Shown: positions 1 through 8,686 of the stretch, piece by piece
How positions within the stretch are numbered: position 1 is the stretch's first letter
How the letters are laid out: each line of letters opens with the position of its first letter
The notes under the pieces: model-generated
The model's input: the letters and a program-made list of their open reading frames with translations, nothing else
Told to the model about the DNA's origin: nothing
The model's database searches: none
Origin: Bacteroidales bacterium
Lineage (GTDB): Bacteria; Bacteroidota; Bacteroidia; Bacteroidales; Paludibacteraceae
Assembly: GCA_900767385.1 (NCBI GenBank)
Contig: CAAFYY010000026.1
Location: forward strand, 1-52,331
Direction of reading: 5' to 3'
DNA: 52,331 nt
Program-made: the position numbers and the translations under genes

Positions 1-280
1 GGTTTCGCGCGTGCTCGATGGTCTGCCGAAGTCTTCGGGAAGCTTTCGCGCGTGCTCGACAGTCTGCCGAAGTCTTCGGGGAGGTTTCGCGCGTGCTCGA
101 TGGTCTGCCGAAGTCTTCGGGAAGCTTTCGCGCGTGCTCAATAGTCTGCCGAAGTCTTCGGGAAGCTTTCGCGCGCGCTCAATAGTCTGCCGAACGTCTG
201 CGGGAAGGTTTTCGGGACGCCGGATTGTCTGCCGCTGTCTGCGGGAAGCTTTCGCGCGTCCTCAATAAGACGGAGTATAG
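1..280. repeat. 41-bp degenerate tandem repeat, about 6.5 copies
   Basis: The TTTCGCGCG core recurs at about positions 3, 44, 85, 126, 167, 210 and 250, so the period is 41 bp with small indels in the last copies. Most copies contain CCGAAG-T-CTTCGG, a 6-bp inverted repeat around one base, so each unit could form a short hairpin. The array lies just past the 3' end of the minus-strand glycerophosphotransferase gene and may extend beyond the window. The period is not a multiple of three, so the open frame through it (11-268) is not a repeat protein. Function unknown. Confidence 0.9.
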
Positions 281-289
281 AGGTTTTGC

Positions 290-1351
290 TTAAAACAGCT
301 TCTTCCAAAGGGGATATCCCATCTGTTTTCTTAGTTTGATCTTACGCACGAGGTTCAACGGCTTGCGTGGCAGACGGCCGTAGTGGTTGTCTACGAAGTC
401 GTCGACCGCTTGGAGCACGTTCTCACCATTGTGCCCGTCGCGGTGTGCCTCGTGGTGGAGCGTATAGGCCATGATGTCGGTCATCAGCTGCTGCGGACGG
501 GTGAGCGCTTGCTCGATGGCTGGGGCGACGTCGTCGGGCTGTTGTACATCGATGAGATGAGGACCGGGGTGCGAGTTGCGGAACGTGACGACGGGCTTGC
601 CTAAGAACATGAACTCGAGGATGATGGACGAGCTGTCGCACAGCATCACGTCGGCATCGCGAAGGAGTCCGAGTTTGTCGGGACCCTCAAAGAACGTGAC
701 GTTGTCGTGGGTTGCTGCCAGACCTTTGTAGGCGGCGAGGACATCGGGGTCGTTGAGTTTCGGGTGGAAGGTGATGATCCAGTCCCATGGTTTCGTCTCC
801 ACCATCTGCCTGATTGCCTCAACGATATGAGGGGCAGAGCAGACATTCTTCGTGAACGTCGGGGCGTAGAGAATCAGCGGTCGTGGATTGTTGGGCAACT
901 GCTGCATCTCATCGGAGAAATAGGTGTCGGCCTTTGTCCAGCCCGTCTCATAGACGCGGAAGAAACGGTGCTTCGCCTCCAGTTCCTTGAAATAGGGGGT
1001 GGACGATGGGCCTTGTGTGCAGTAGATGTCAAACCATCCTCGGATGGTGAAGTGGTCGTCAACAGCTTCGTAGCGTTTCTGGATGGCATAGCCGTGGAAG
1101 AGCGCCACCTTCACGCCCGGGAAGAAATCGGGGATATAGTTGCCCGGAGCAAAGACAGCCACGGGGTCGAACGCCTCCACCTCAGCAAACGTATGGAGTT
1201 GCTGTTCGTCGGCATTGAGGCCGTTGTCGCAGCCAGGCTCTATGAACCAGGCAGCCGTGGCACCACGCTGACGGATGGCCTCCTGAAGCGGACGCATGAT
1301 GGTGAATGCGTAGGGAAGGGTGACGTAGAGAAGATAGTGTTGACGATTCAT
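290..1351 (-). CDS. CDP-glycerol glycerophosphotransferase-like protein
   Basis: 353 residues from the ATG at 1351, which overlaps the upstream stop as ATGA. The longer frame begins inside the upstream gene and is less likely. The C-terminal half shows the GT-B-like pattern of the CDP-glycerol:poly(glycerophosphate) glycerophosphotransferase family: IITFHPKLND, then LLRDADVMLCDSSSIILEF and GKPVVTF. Members transfer glycerophosphate or a sugar phosphate from a CDP-linked donor onto cell-surface glycans at the cytoplasmic face. In a Gram-negative with a Kdo-type kinase next door, the acceptor is probably LPS core or O-antigen rather than teichoic acid; that is inference. It is the last gene of an operon starting at 4810. 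No signal peptide or membrane segment is obvious. Confidence 0.75.
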   Translation of the reverse strand: MNRQHYLLYVTLPYAFTIMRPLQEAIRQRGATAAWFIEPGCDNGLNADEQQLHTFAEVEAFDPVAVFAPGNYIPDFFPGVKVALFHGYAIQKRYEAVDDHFTIRGWFDIYCTQGPSSTPYFKELEAKHRFFRVYETGWTKADTYFSDEMQQLPNNPRPLILYAPTFTKNVCSAPHIVEAIRQMVETKPWDWIITFHPKLNDPDVLAAYKGLAATHDNVTFFEGPDKLGLLRDADVMLCDSSSIILEFMFLGKPVVTFRNSHPGPHLIDVQQPDDVAPAIEQALTRPQQLMTDIMAYTLHHEAHRDGHNGENVLQAVDDFVDNHYGRLPRKPLNLVRKIKLRKQMGYPLWKKLF

Positions 1352-2106
1352 GACTTTATAATAAACGGTTTCCAGAAATCTATTCGTTGTGGTTTGAGCC
1401 AGCCGTGGCATCCCATCGGCAGCGTGTGGCCTGTTGCCTCATAGCATCGCTCGGGACGGGTGTCGAACGAGAACATCAGCGCCTCGTCCATCGTGGGGTA
1501 GTGGAACCCCTTGGGCTCAACCGCCCAGAAGACATCCTCGCCGAAGGTGTGGTGGGTCTGCGAGAGGTAGTGGTTGATGCGTCGTTGCTCCGTTCGGCAG
1601 ACATGGATGAAGGCATCGATGCGACGGAGGGAGAGTCCGCCATTGCCCACCTTGCCGTAGAGCTTGCGGCGCTTGGGGAAGAAGCAACGGAGCAGCGGCA
1701 GCGACCATATGCCCTTGCGCCACCAGGGAGCCCCCACGTAGTCGAAGCCGCGACGGCACCACGCCATCACCTCGTTGCGGAAGAGCCACGCGTCAGGCTG
1801 GCAGACCAGCATATAGTCGTAGTCGGCGAAGAGGGCATAGAAGTCGGCAGAGAGCATCATCTCGTTGTAGCCGTGGAGCGAGCCTGGGGTCATCCAATGG
1901 TCGGGGACACGCTGAACGGCGCAGTTGGCGACACATGGCGGGAAGTCGCTCACATCGACCCGCTCGGGAACGAGGAACACCATCTTGACGTCGCTGAGCA
2001 CCTCGCGATTGTGTGCCACCGTCTGCCACTCGGCGTCGGAGAGCTGAGCGGTGTGGACGGGGACGACCGCCACGACGGTACGTTGCTGTGCGTTATTCAT
2101 ATTCAT
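1348..2106 (-). CDS. DUF5672-type putative glycosyltransferase
   Basis: 252 residues from the ATG at 2106; a second ATG at 2100 is equally possible. Both overlap the upstream kinase gene by a few bases. The protein begins RTVVAVVPVHTAQLSDAEW and later has YDYMLVCQPDAWLF, GFDYVGAPWW, GNGGLSLRR and TFGEDVFW. This series is typical of DUF5672, a GT-A-like family found in glycan clusters. The QPDAW segment would sit where GT-A enzymes have their DxD nucleotide-sugar site; that is an inference. The stop overlaps the next start as ATGA, suggesting coupled translation. The neighbours point to LPS core assembly. Confidence 0.7.
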   Translation of the reverse strand: MNMNNAQQRTVVAVVPVHTAQLSDAEWQTVAHNREVLSDVKMVFLVPERVDVSDFPPCVANCAVQRVPDHWMTPGSLHGYNEMMLSADFYALFADYDYMLVCQPDAWLFRNEVMAWCRRGFDYVGAPWWRKGIWSLPLLRCFFPKRRKLYGKVGNGGLSLRRIDAFIHVCRTEQRRINHYLSQTHHTFGEDVFWAVEPKGFHYPTMDEALMFSFDTRPERCYEATGHTLPMGCHGWLKPQRIDFWKPFIIKS

Positions 2107-2827
2107 AAGAGATATGGCGACCTTTCCAGAAACGGGCGCGTGCCTCAAGAATCATCCTCTGGCACTCTGCCTCATCGGCATGACGCCGCTCGGCATAACG
2201 GTGGGCGATGAGGCGGAAGAAATCCTCCTTGCCCCAGAGTCGTGCAAACGACTTGCACCCCTCCTCAACAGAGACCTCGCCGAAGCGCATGCGGTTGATG
2301 TCGACGATACAGAAATCGACCTTTTCATCGCAAAAATCGAAAAGAATATTACCCGGTGAGAAGTCGAGGTGGAGCACCCCCTTCTCGTGCATCTCGGCGG
2401 CGAAGTCGACCATCGCCTCCACGATAGACTCACGCCCTGCGAGCGGACCATATCCGAACTCGTAGAAATTGCGTGAGAGGTCCACCTGACGGGTGATGAG
2501 ATAGCTGTATTGCAGTCGGCCTCCCTCTTGCTGGAGGATATAGCCGACGGGCTGTGGGGTCTGGATGCCGAGGGCGGTCAGTTGCTCGCCATAGCGGAAG
2601 GCACGCTCTGCCTTCGTGGCGCGCAGATGGCCATAGACCCACTGATTGAGTAGGTTGGGACGGCGGTAGCGCTTCACGTTGTAGCAGACCCCCTCGTGGC
2701 GAATCACCTTGATGCGGTTGCGCTTGTCGTAGATCACCTCTCCCTCGTGTTCAAACACCTCGGGGATGGAGCGCATCCATGGGCGCAACGCCTCGCTGTT
2801 GGCAGCTATGACCACTGTCGTCTTCAT
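2093..2827 (-). CDS. Kdo/LPS core kinase-like protein
   Basis: 244 residues. The protein-kinase-like fold of the lipopolysaccharide kinase family (KdkA, WaaP) shows in the catalytic loop HLDFSPGNILFD, which supplies the catalytic Asp and the metal-binding Asn. VDINRMRFG follows in place of the usual DFG. KVIRHEGVCYNVKRYRRPN near residues 45-63 probably holds the ATP-binding lysine. Such enzymes phosphorylate Kdo or heptose in the inner core of LPS at the cytoplasmic face. The gene starts 2 bp after the TRIC-type channel gene and overlaps the DUF5672 gene. The exact sugar acceptor cannot be read from the sequence. Confidence 0.75.
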   Translation of the reverse strand: MKTTVVIAANSEALRPWMRSIPEVFEHEGEVIYDKRNRIKVIRHEGVCYNVKRYRRPNLLNQWVYGHLRATKAERAFRYGEQLTALGIQTPQPVGYILQQEGGRLQYSYLITRQVDLSRNFYEFGYGPLAGRESIVEAMVDFAAEMHEKGVLHLDFSPGNILFDFCDEKVDFCIVDINRMRFGEVSVEEGCKSFARLWGKEDFFRLIAHRYAERRHADEAECQRMILEARARFWKGRHISYEYE

Positions 2828-2829
2828 CG

Positions 2830-3501
2830 TCAGACAGGTTTTTGCTTGATGTCGTCGGGATTGGTCGGCTCTGCCTCTATCTCTATGTCGCTGCCACGCA
2901 ACATCGGCAGTGCGAGATGATACTCGGTGGCGAGCATGCGGACCACGATGACGGTGACGGCGGCTATGATCTGTGTGACCGTGATGTCAACACCCAGGCG
3001 GACACAGCCGTAATATATCAAGCCACCGATGATACAGGCGATGGCGTAGAGTTCGCTACAGAAGATGAGCGGCACACGGTTGAGCAGCACATCGCGGATG
3101 ACGCCGCCGGCAGCACCAGTGAAGGTGCCCATGATGATAGCCACCCAAAACGGGAAGCCTGCATCGAGGGTCTTCTCGATACCGACGATGTTGAACAATG
3201 CCAGACCGATGGCATCGAAGACGAACATCGTATTGCGCATATAGATCACCTTCTTGCCGAAGATCACCACAGTGAGGAGTGCCAGACCGGTGATGATGAG
3301 GTAGGAAGGCTGACTCATCCAAAACGGAGTGAGGCCGAGCATCGTGTCGCGGAGTGTGCCGCCGCCGACGGCAGTGGCGAGACCGCATACATAGGCGCCG
3401 AACCAGTCGAAGCGCTTGGCGGCGGCCAGTCGGATACCCGATACGGCGAACGCATAGGTTCCGATATAGTCAATGACATCAAGAAATGTGAGATGCAACA
3501 T
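2830..3501 (-). CDS. TRIC/UPF0126-type membrane channel protein
   Basis: 223 residues from the ATG at 3501, 7 bp after the upstream stop. The family N-terminus (DVIDYIGTYAFAVSGIRLA) fits this start rather than the longer frame. Seven hydrophobic segments are visible. The two-fold repeat of the family shows as VGGGTLRDTMLG in the first half and AAGGVIRDVLLNRVP in the second. Prokaryotic homologues such as YadS are related to eukaryotic TRIC potassium channels and form trimers. The ~25-residue C-terminal tail is acidic and hydrophilic. Its place in an LPS-core operon may be co-transcription only. Confidence 0.8.
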   Translation of the reverse strand: MLHLTFLDVIDYIGTYAFAVSGIRLAAAKRFDWFGAYVCGLATAVGGGTLRDTMLGLTPFWMSQPSYLIITGLALLTVVIFGKKVIYMRNTMFVFDAIGLALFNIVGIEKTLDAGFPFWVAIIMGTFTGAAGGVIRDVLLNRVPLIFCSELYAIACIIGGLIYYGCVRLGVDITVTQIIAAVTVIVVRMLATEYHLALPMLRGSDIEIEAEPTNPDDIKQKPV

Positions 3502-3508
3502 ATATTGT

Positions 3509-4810
3509 TTAATGTATGGTTTGGTAGCCCACCAAGCGGTCGTAGCGGTCGCCAAAGCCGCGGTGGTAGACTAAGATGATATATTCGTTTTCGGTGTCCC
3601 AGTGTGAGCCCTCGAGGGGGAGTAGCGTGGCTGTCTGTCCCCCTTTGGGGAGGAAGGCGTACTGGAAACTGTAGCCTCCTTGCTTGAGGAGCATCGAGAG
3701 GGTGTAGCCGCTGCCCATCGGGGAATCGTGGACGTAGGTCATCTGCGAGAGGGGGCCGAGACGGTTGCCGCAGAGGTCGCCCAGGAGGTGGACGGTGCCG
3801 CCCGGGAGATAGTCGCGCTGCAGGAAGAAATGGACCCACATATAGTCGGCCTCTATCTCGGGGTCGTCGCTCCGCTGTCGGTTGACCTTCATCCGTCCGT
3901 CGGCGTCGCCGCCAGAGGTGGGCACGGCGATTTCGGCGCGTGGTTGGGCAGCCATCAGTTCCACATGCATCACATTATCGATTGCCTCGATGCGTTGGAT
4001 GCCAGCGCCGTAGGTGTATTCGCTTGAGAAGTCGATGGTGCGGTATTCGTTGCCCCCTTCAAAGACCAATGTGCGGTTGTCGCGGTAGGTCTGCTTGCCG
4101 AAGGCGGTATAGGTCGGTTTGGGGTTGACCACCATGTTGTCGGTGCGTCGGTTCTGCATCACCACCACCTTCAGTTCGCGCATTGGGTCGCGGACGGTGT
4201 AGTTGGGGTGGTCAATCTCGAAGTTGACCATCTGATAGCGGTCGGAGATGCCGAGTGGCGTGTTGGCCGACACCTCGCCGTTCACCTTCACCATCGGCTC
4301 CAGGAGCGAGAAGCAGGCCACGGCAACGGGGTTGTCGAAGTCGTAGTCCTCGGCGATGAAGACGGCGTAGTTGCCAGAGAGGGTGAGCTCCACATCGCTG
4401 TTGGGGAGGCGCAGCTCATAGTGTGTATAGGTGGCGGTGGTGAGTTGCGACACTGTGCCGTAGTCGAGCGTGCCGTTCTCGAAACCGCGCACATAGTCGG
4501 AAGTGGCGATATCGGACGGCGTCCAGTCGGCATTGCAGTGAACCACCTTGTAGGAATAGTTGCGACTGCCGTAGCGCATATCGTCGAATTTCACGACCAC
4601 GACGCCGCCGTTGAGCGTCACGACGGGAGCATCGAGGGGTGCGCCGTCGGGGTAGACCATCAGCGAATAGATATTCTCGTTGAGCGGACGGGTGGAGAAT
4701 TGCTGAGCCGTAACGAGTTGACACACTGCAAGAAGCAATAATGCCAACGTCACTGCCTTCCCGACGCCTCTGCGACGCCAATCACCAGAAACGAAACCTT
4801 TGAAATCCAT
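3509..4810 (-). CDS. DUF5103 protein, type IX secretion plug-type
   Basis: 433 residues. An N-terminal hydrophobic stretch (about residues 20-35, ending near VTAQQFSTRPLNENIYSL) looks like a signal peptide. The body matches DUF5103: an Ig-like N-terminal domain with YSYKVVHCNADWTPSD and SDYVRGFENG, then a second beta domain ending LLKQGGYSFQYAFLP and HWDTENEYIILVYHR. In Bacteroidetes this family includes the plug protein of the type IX secretion translocon SprA. It is first in the operon, just behind a TAnnTTTG promoter box. Many Bacteroidales carry it, so it does not by itself prove an active T9SS. Confidence 0.8.
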   Translation of the reverse strand: MDFKGFVSGDWRRRGVGKAVTLALLLLAVCQLVTAQQFSTRPLNENIYSLMVYPDGAPLDAPVVTLNGGVVVVKFDDMRYGSRNYSYKVVHCNADWTPSDIATSDYVRGFENGTLDYGTVSQLTTATYTHYELRLPNSDVELTLSGNYAVFIAEDYDFDNPVAVACFSLLEPMVKVNGEVSANTPLGISDRYQMVNFEIDHPNYTVRDPMRELKVVVMQNRRTDNMVVNPKPTYTAFGKQTYRDNRTLVFEGGNEYRTIDFSSEYTYGAGIQRIEAIDNVMHVELMAAQPRAEIAVPTSGGDADGRMKVNRQRSDDPEIEADYMWVHFFLQRDYLPGGTVHLLGDLCGNRLGPLSQMTYVHDSPMGSGYTLSMLLKQGGYSFQYAFLPKGGQTATLLPLEGSHWDTENEYIILVYHRGFGDRYDRLVGYQTIH

Positions 4811-4837
4811 AGGGCCCTTCTATTCCATTTTACACTG

Positions 4838-4845
4838 CAAAGGTA
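4838..4845 (-). promoter_or_regulatory. Bacteroidetes -7 box (TACCTTTG) for the envelope operon
   Basis: The minus strand reads TACCTTTG here, an exact match to the Bacteroidetes TAnnTTTG -7 element, 27 bp upstream of the DUF5103 ATG. No clear -33 TTTG was seen. Confidence 0.75.
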
Positions 4846-4924
4846 TGAATAATTTGCGATTTTTCTCCCCTCGGCTCAGAGAAAAAGCGGGGCGATAAAA
4901 CGAGCATTGAGCAGAAAAAAGTAG

Positions 4925-4932
4925 TATATTTG
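4925..4932 (+). promoter_or_regulatory. -7 box (TATATTTG) for the nuclease-like gene
   Basis: TATATTTG matches TAnnTTTG and lies 38 bp before the ATG at 4971. It diverges from the promoter of the operon that begins at 4810. Confidence 0.6.
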
Positions 4933-4970
4933 CCATCCTGAAACAAGCCTACAACAACAAGATAAAAACA

Positions 4971-5687
4971 ATGTATAACAGTTTTCCCATCGTGCTCCAT
5001 GCCTCCACCCCGACGCTGGAGTTTGAGTTGAGCCATTCGAAGCATCTCAAGAGGAGCTGCGTCGAGATCGTGCCGTCGGCAAGGATTGCGGAACTCGGAC
5101 TGTCGCAACTCATTCAGCAGAAGGTGCGCGTGAGGATTGATGGGCACGGCTACGAGCCAGACTTTGCCTTCGTCGACCAGACACGCGGCATCTATATCGA
5201 CATCGAGATCGACGAGCCATACACCGCACGGGGCATTGCCTCACATTACGTCAACGACGGCGTAGCCAAAGACGGGCAGCGCAACGAGAGGTTTCTGGCA
5301 GCCGGCTGGCATGTGGTTCGCTTTTCCGAGCGACAGATGTTCTGCGAGACGGAGGCATGCATGAAACTGGTCTGCGAACTGGCCCTCCAGTTGGGCGCCT
5401 CGTTTCCGCTCCCCGACGCCCTTCGTGATGTCGGAACTGTCACCCCCGACGAGTGTTGGTCTGCAGCCGATGCCAAGCGATACTTCCAGCAGCACTACCG
5501 AGAGTCGTATCTCGGCATGCCGATCGCCTCGTTCAACCTCAACTACCTCGGCCGTTACCTCGAGCTTGGTCTACCCATCCTCCAGCAAGCAATCACCAAC
5601 AAGCAGATTGGAAGGAACTCTTCGACAGCCTTAACTGCAAACCCCGCCATCGCAAGGGCTAGCCCCTACTGTCAAGCTCGACCATAA
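4971..5687 (+). CDS. PD-(D/E)XK nuclease-like protein; 3' end may be frameshifted
   Basis: 238 residues in the continuous frame. The central part (about residues 52-115) reads VRVRIDGHGYEPDFAFVD, then IYIDIEIDEPY, then RNERFLAAGWHVVRFSERQ. This beta-strand order, with PDF and an acidic strand, resembles DUF559/Vsr-type restriction-endonuclease-fold proteins. In place of E-x-K there is EIDEPY, so activity is uncertain. The last ~30 residues (KQIGRNSSTALTANPAI...) look unlike a protein end. The frame one base over reads ADWKELFDSLNCKPRHRKG and stops at 5662 with normal codon use. A frameshift or sequencing error near 5570-5600 is therefore likely. No partner gene is nearby. Confidence 0.55.
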   Translation: MYNSFPIVLHASTPTLEFELSHSKHLKRSCVEIVPSARIAELGLSQLIQQKVRVRIDGHGYEPDFAFVDQTRGIYIDIEIDEPYTARGIASHYVNDGVAKDGQRNERFLAAGWHVVRFSERQMFCETEACMKLVCELALQLGASFPLPDALRDVGTVTPDECWSAADAKRYFQQHYRESYLGMPIASFNLNYLGRYLELGLPILQQAITNKQIGRNSSTALTANPAIARASPYCQARP

Positions 5688-6365
5688 TGCGCCGCCGACC
5701 CTCTGCTTCCGACGAAAGAATCGTGGATGTTGGCGTAGCGGCTTGTTTGTCAGTGTGTTATAGATATTGTTAAGCATTGTATGGCCTTGATTCTCCGTCG
5801 TTTGGAAACGTAGAGTGCCACAATCAGATGCGTATCGTGCACTTTGAGACGGACAGTTCTGAAGCAAAAATCGTCTCGGACTCTCGGCAGCGGCGACTCT
5901 GTTGCCGAAAAAATCGGCAGGCAGACCGATGCTGCCATTTCCCGTTGCAAAAGCCTCGTCGCCGTCTCCCTTGCCCGACCTCACACAACAAAACATCACG
6001 CCGATAAACCATCCAACCCCTTCGCCAGTCAAAACCTCCAGATTGCCGCCCGTATCGTCCGATTCCCAAAGAACACATTCGTCTGGGAAACAGAGTGAAA
6101 CAGCGCTGCAGATTTTGTTGCTTGCCGAAACGGCTTTGTAACGAAAAGTGACACAGCGACTTACGATGAGACTCTGCAGCAGAAAATCCGTGGCGACTCA
6201 GCCATAGAGCTGTCGGGAACGACGGGGCGACCCCATCCGCCATACCGAAAGATAAAACCAACGGGCAGGATGTCTCTATGCACAGTATCAGCGTGTTACG
6301 TTGGCGTCTAACGACCTCGTAAATTATTGAAAAGGCAATGTGGCGGTAGAATGAGGAATTTTCCG
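5688..6365. other. Gene-free interval of about 680 bp
   Basis: No convincing gene. Open frames on both strands (for example 5631-6032 and 5824-6396 on the minus strand) have poor codon use and low-complexity translations. Short pairings such as TTCCCA...TGGGAA near 6060-6090 occur, but no terminator, repeat array or RNA gene was recognised. It may be decayed coding sequence. Confidence 0.5.
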
Positions 6366-6373
6366 TACCTTTG
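6366..6373 (+). promoter_or_regulatory. -7 box (TACCTTTG) for the dehydrogenase gene
   Basis: An exact TAnnTTTG match 37 bp before the ATG at 6411. No good -33 box is visible. Confidence 0.75.
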
Positions 6374-6410
6374 CAGTCATAAATAACACAAAACAAACAA
6401 GTAGAAAGAC

Positions 6411-7613
6411 ATGTCGAAAGTATTGATTATCGGAGCTGGCGGTGTGGGCACCGTTGTGGCTCACAAAGTGGCGCAAAACCACGACGTCTTCACCGACATC
6501 ATGTTGGCCAGCCGCACAAAAAGCAAATGCGACGCCATCGCCGCAGACGTTGAACGCCGCACCGGCGTGAAAATCCAAACAGCACAGGTCGATGCCGACA
6601 ACGTACCTGAGTTGGTGGCATTGATGCGCAGTTTCCAACCCCTCATCGTGATCAACGTAGCACTCCCTTACCAGGACCTCCACATCATGGACGCCTGTCT
6701 CGAGGCTGGCGTGAACTACCTCGACACTGCCAACTACGAGCCATTGGATGAGGCTCACTTCGAGTATTCATGGCAATGGGCCTACCAAGACCGCTTCAAA
6801 AAGGCTGGCCTCTGCGCCATCCTCGGCTGCGGCTTCGACCCCGGCTGCACCGCCATCTATACCGCCTACGCTGCCAAACACCACTTCGACGAGATGCACT
6901 ATCTCGACATCGTAGACTGCAACGCCGGCGACCACCACAAAGCCTTCGCCACCAACTTCAACCCAGAAATCAACATCCGCGAAATCACACAACGCGGCAA
7001 ATACTGGCAGGACGGCAAATGGGTGGACATCGACCCTCTGAGCATCCACAAGACACTCAACTACCCAGAAATCGGTCCGAAAGAGTCGTACCTCCTCTAC
7101 CACGAAGAGTTGGAGAGCTTGGTGAAAAACTTCACCACCATCAAACGCGCCCGTTTCTGGATGACCTTCGGTCAGGAATATCTCACACACCTCCGCGTCA
7201 TCCAAAACATCGGCATGGCACGCATCGACCCCATCGACTACAACGGACAGCAAATCGTCCCCATCCAATTCCTCAAAGCCGTACTCCCTGCCCCTGAGAC
7301 ACTCGGCAGCAACTACTCCGGCTACACCTCCATCGGCTGCCGTATCCGCGGCATCAAGGACGGTCAGGAGAAGACCTACTATATCTACAACAACTGCAGC
7401 CACCAAGCAGCCTACGAAGAGACTGGCACACAGGGCGTCAGCTACACCACCGGCGTGCCTGCCATGACAGGTGCCTACATGTTCTGCACCGGACAATGGG
7501 GCGGCGCTGGCGTCTTCAACGTAGAAGAATTCGACCCAGATCCATTCCTCAAGAAAGTGGCTGAGAGCGGATTGCCTTGGCACGAAATCCACGGCGGCGA
7601 CCTCGAACTCTAA
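6411..7613 (+). CDS. Carboxynorspermidine synthase-type dehydrogenase
   Basis: 400 residues. The N-terminus VLIIGAGGVGTVVAHKVAQ is a Rossmann NAD(P)H-binding motif at residues 4-22. The rest follows the saccharopine-dehydrogenase-like family: VNVALPYQDLHIMDACLEAG, YLDTANYEP, and LGCGFDPGCTAIYTAYA near residue 140. Length and motifs fit carboxynorspermidine (carboxyspermidine) dehydrogenase. That enzyme joins aspartate semialdehyde to diaminopropane or putrescine in the alternative spermidine pathway used by many Bacteroidetes. The decarboxylase partner is not in this window. The gene is transcribed alone from a TACCTTTG promoter. A hairpin follows the stop codon. Confidence 0.85.
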   Translation: MSKVLIIGAGGVGTVVAHKVAQNHDVFTDIMLASRTKSKCDAIAADVERRTGVKIQTAQVDADNVPELVALMRSFQPLIVINVALPYQDLHIMDACLEAGVNYLDTANYEPLDEAHFEYSWQWAYQDRFKKAGLCAILGCGFDPGCTAIYTAYAAKHHFDEMHYLDIVDCNAGDHHKAFATNFNPEINIREITQRGKYWQDGKWVDIDPLSIHKTLNYPEIGPKESYLLYHEELESLVKNFTTIKRARFWMTFGQEYLTHLRVIQNIGMARIDPIDYNGQQIVPIQFLKAVLPAPETLGSNYSGYTSIGCRIRGIKDGQEKTYYIYNNCSHQAAYEETGTQGVSYTTGVPAMTGAYMFCTGQWGGAGVFNVEEFDPDPFLKKVAESGLPWHEIHGGDLEL

Positions 7614-7637
7614 GAACACTCGTCAACCGACCATAAG

Positions 7638-7671
7638 TTCAGCCCCGACCCCGAAAAGAGTTGGGGCTGAA
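7638..7671 (+). terminator. Hairpin after the dehydrogenase gene
   Basis: TTCAGCCCC pairs with GGGGCTGAA 25 bp downstream of the stop. No T-run follows, so it may stabilise the mRNA or terminate weakly. Confidence 0.55.
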
Positions 7672-7757
7672 TCGTCTCCGACCACGCACAACAACAGACA
7701 TTTCACCATCTCAACAAAAGAATTGCCTTCAGATGTTGCTATGTCAAAGTAAAACAT

Positions 7758-7765
7758 TACCTTTG
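7758..7765 (+). promoter_or_regulatory. Promoter: TTG (-33) and TACCTTTG (-7)
   Basis: TACCTTTG with TTG at 7734-7736, a 21-bp spacing as expected for the Bacteroidetes primary sigma factor. It lies 30 bp before the ATG at 7795. Confidence 0.8.
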
Positions 7766-7794
7766 CCGTCCAAATATCGCAAACACTCTCTCGT

Positions 7795-8679
7795 ATGAAG
7801 AAAAACAACACAATCCTACTCGCTGTCGCTGCGGTTGCCATCGCAGTGCTTGCCATTGCATTGATTAACAGCAAGAAAAAACAAAAAGAAGCTGAAGAAA
7901 ACATCGCCGCTATGGAAGAGGTGATGAACTATGAGAAAGAGAAACTCGCTGACGAATACACCAACGTTGCCGACGAACTCAACGATTTCCACCTCCAAAT
8001 CAATAACGACTCCATCCTCCGACTCCTCGACAAAGAGCAACAACGTGTGCAACTCCTCATGGAAGAGTTGAAGAACACCAAAGCCACCAACGCCAAACGC
8101 ATCGCCGAACTCCGCAAGGAACTCTCATCCGTTCGCAGTGCACTCACATACTATGTCGCACAAGTCGACTCCCTCAACCGCGTCAACGGCAAACTCCTCG
8201 CCGAAAACAAGGAAGTGCGCGAGCTCTACGAATCTGCTTCACAGACCGTTCAGGTGCTCTCCGACGAGAAGAACCAACTCACCGAGAAAGTCAACATCGC
8301 CTCACAACTCAAGGCACGCAACATCACCGTCGCCACCCTCAACGAGAGCGGCAAGGCCATCAACCGCCTGAGAAAAATCGCCATCATCAAAGTGGCATAC
8401 TCCATCGACGACAACGTGACTGCCAAGAGCGGCGAGAAAACCACCTACCTCCGCATCACAGCACCAGACCACACCGTCTGCGGCAACAACAACAACACCT
8501 TCCTCTTCGAAAACCGCGAGATCCCCTACACCTCCAAGAAATCATTCGAATACACAGGAGAAGAGACCGCGCAGACCATTGTCTGGAATGTCACACAATC
8601 GCTCACCGAAGGCACCTACAAGGCAGAACTCTTCATCGACGGACATATCGTAGGCAGCAAGAGCTTCGACCTCAAATAA
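7795..8679 (+). CDS. Membrane-anchored coiled-coil protein, unknown function
   Basis: 294 residues. Residues 6-24 (ILLAVAAVAIAVLAIALIN) form one membrane segment, followed by KKKQ. Residues 28-180 are charged heptad-rich coiled coil (for example EEVMNYEKEKLADEY, LRKELSSVRSALTYY, ENKEVRELYESA). Residues 185-294 look like a small beta domain: AIIKVAYSIDDNVTAKSGEKT, TYLRITAPD and TYKAELFIDGHIVGSKSF. This layout is common among Bacteroidales proteins with no assigned role. The large part is predicted periplasmic if the segment is an uncleaved signal anchor. The histidine-rich membrane protein follows after 7 bp and is probably co-transcribed. Confidence 0.75.
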   Translation: MKKNNTILLAVAAVAIAVLAIALINSKKKQKEAEENIAAMEEVMNYEKEKLADEYTNVADELNDFHLQINNDSILRLLDKEQQRVQLLMEELKNTKATNAKRIAELRKELSSVRSALTYYVAQVDSLNRVNGKLLAENKEVRELYESASQTVQVLSDEKNQLTEKVNIASQLKARNITVATLNESGKAINRLRKIAIIKVAYSIDDNVTAKSGEKTTYLRITAPDHTVCGNNNNTFLFENREIPYTSKKSFEYTGEETAQTIVWNVTQSLTEGTYKAELFIDGHIVGSKSFDLK

Positions 8680-8686
8680 ACCTGTT

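Noticed and set aside
11..268. 85-residue ORF across the repeat array
   Set aside because: The 41-bp period shifts frame each unit, so there is no repeated peptide and no coding signal.
5631..6396. Minus-strand ORFs of 133 and 190 residues
   Set aside because: They overlap each other in different frames, with atypical codons and no motif.
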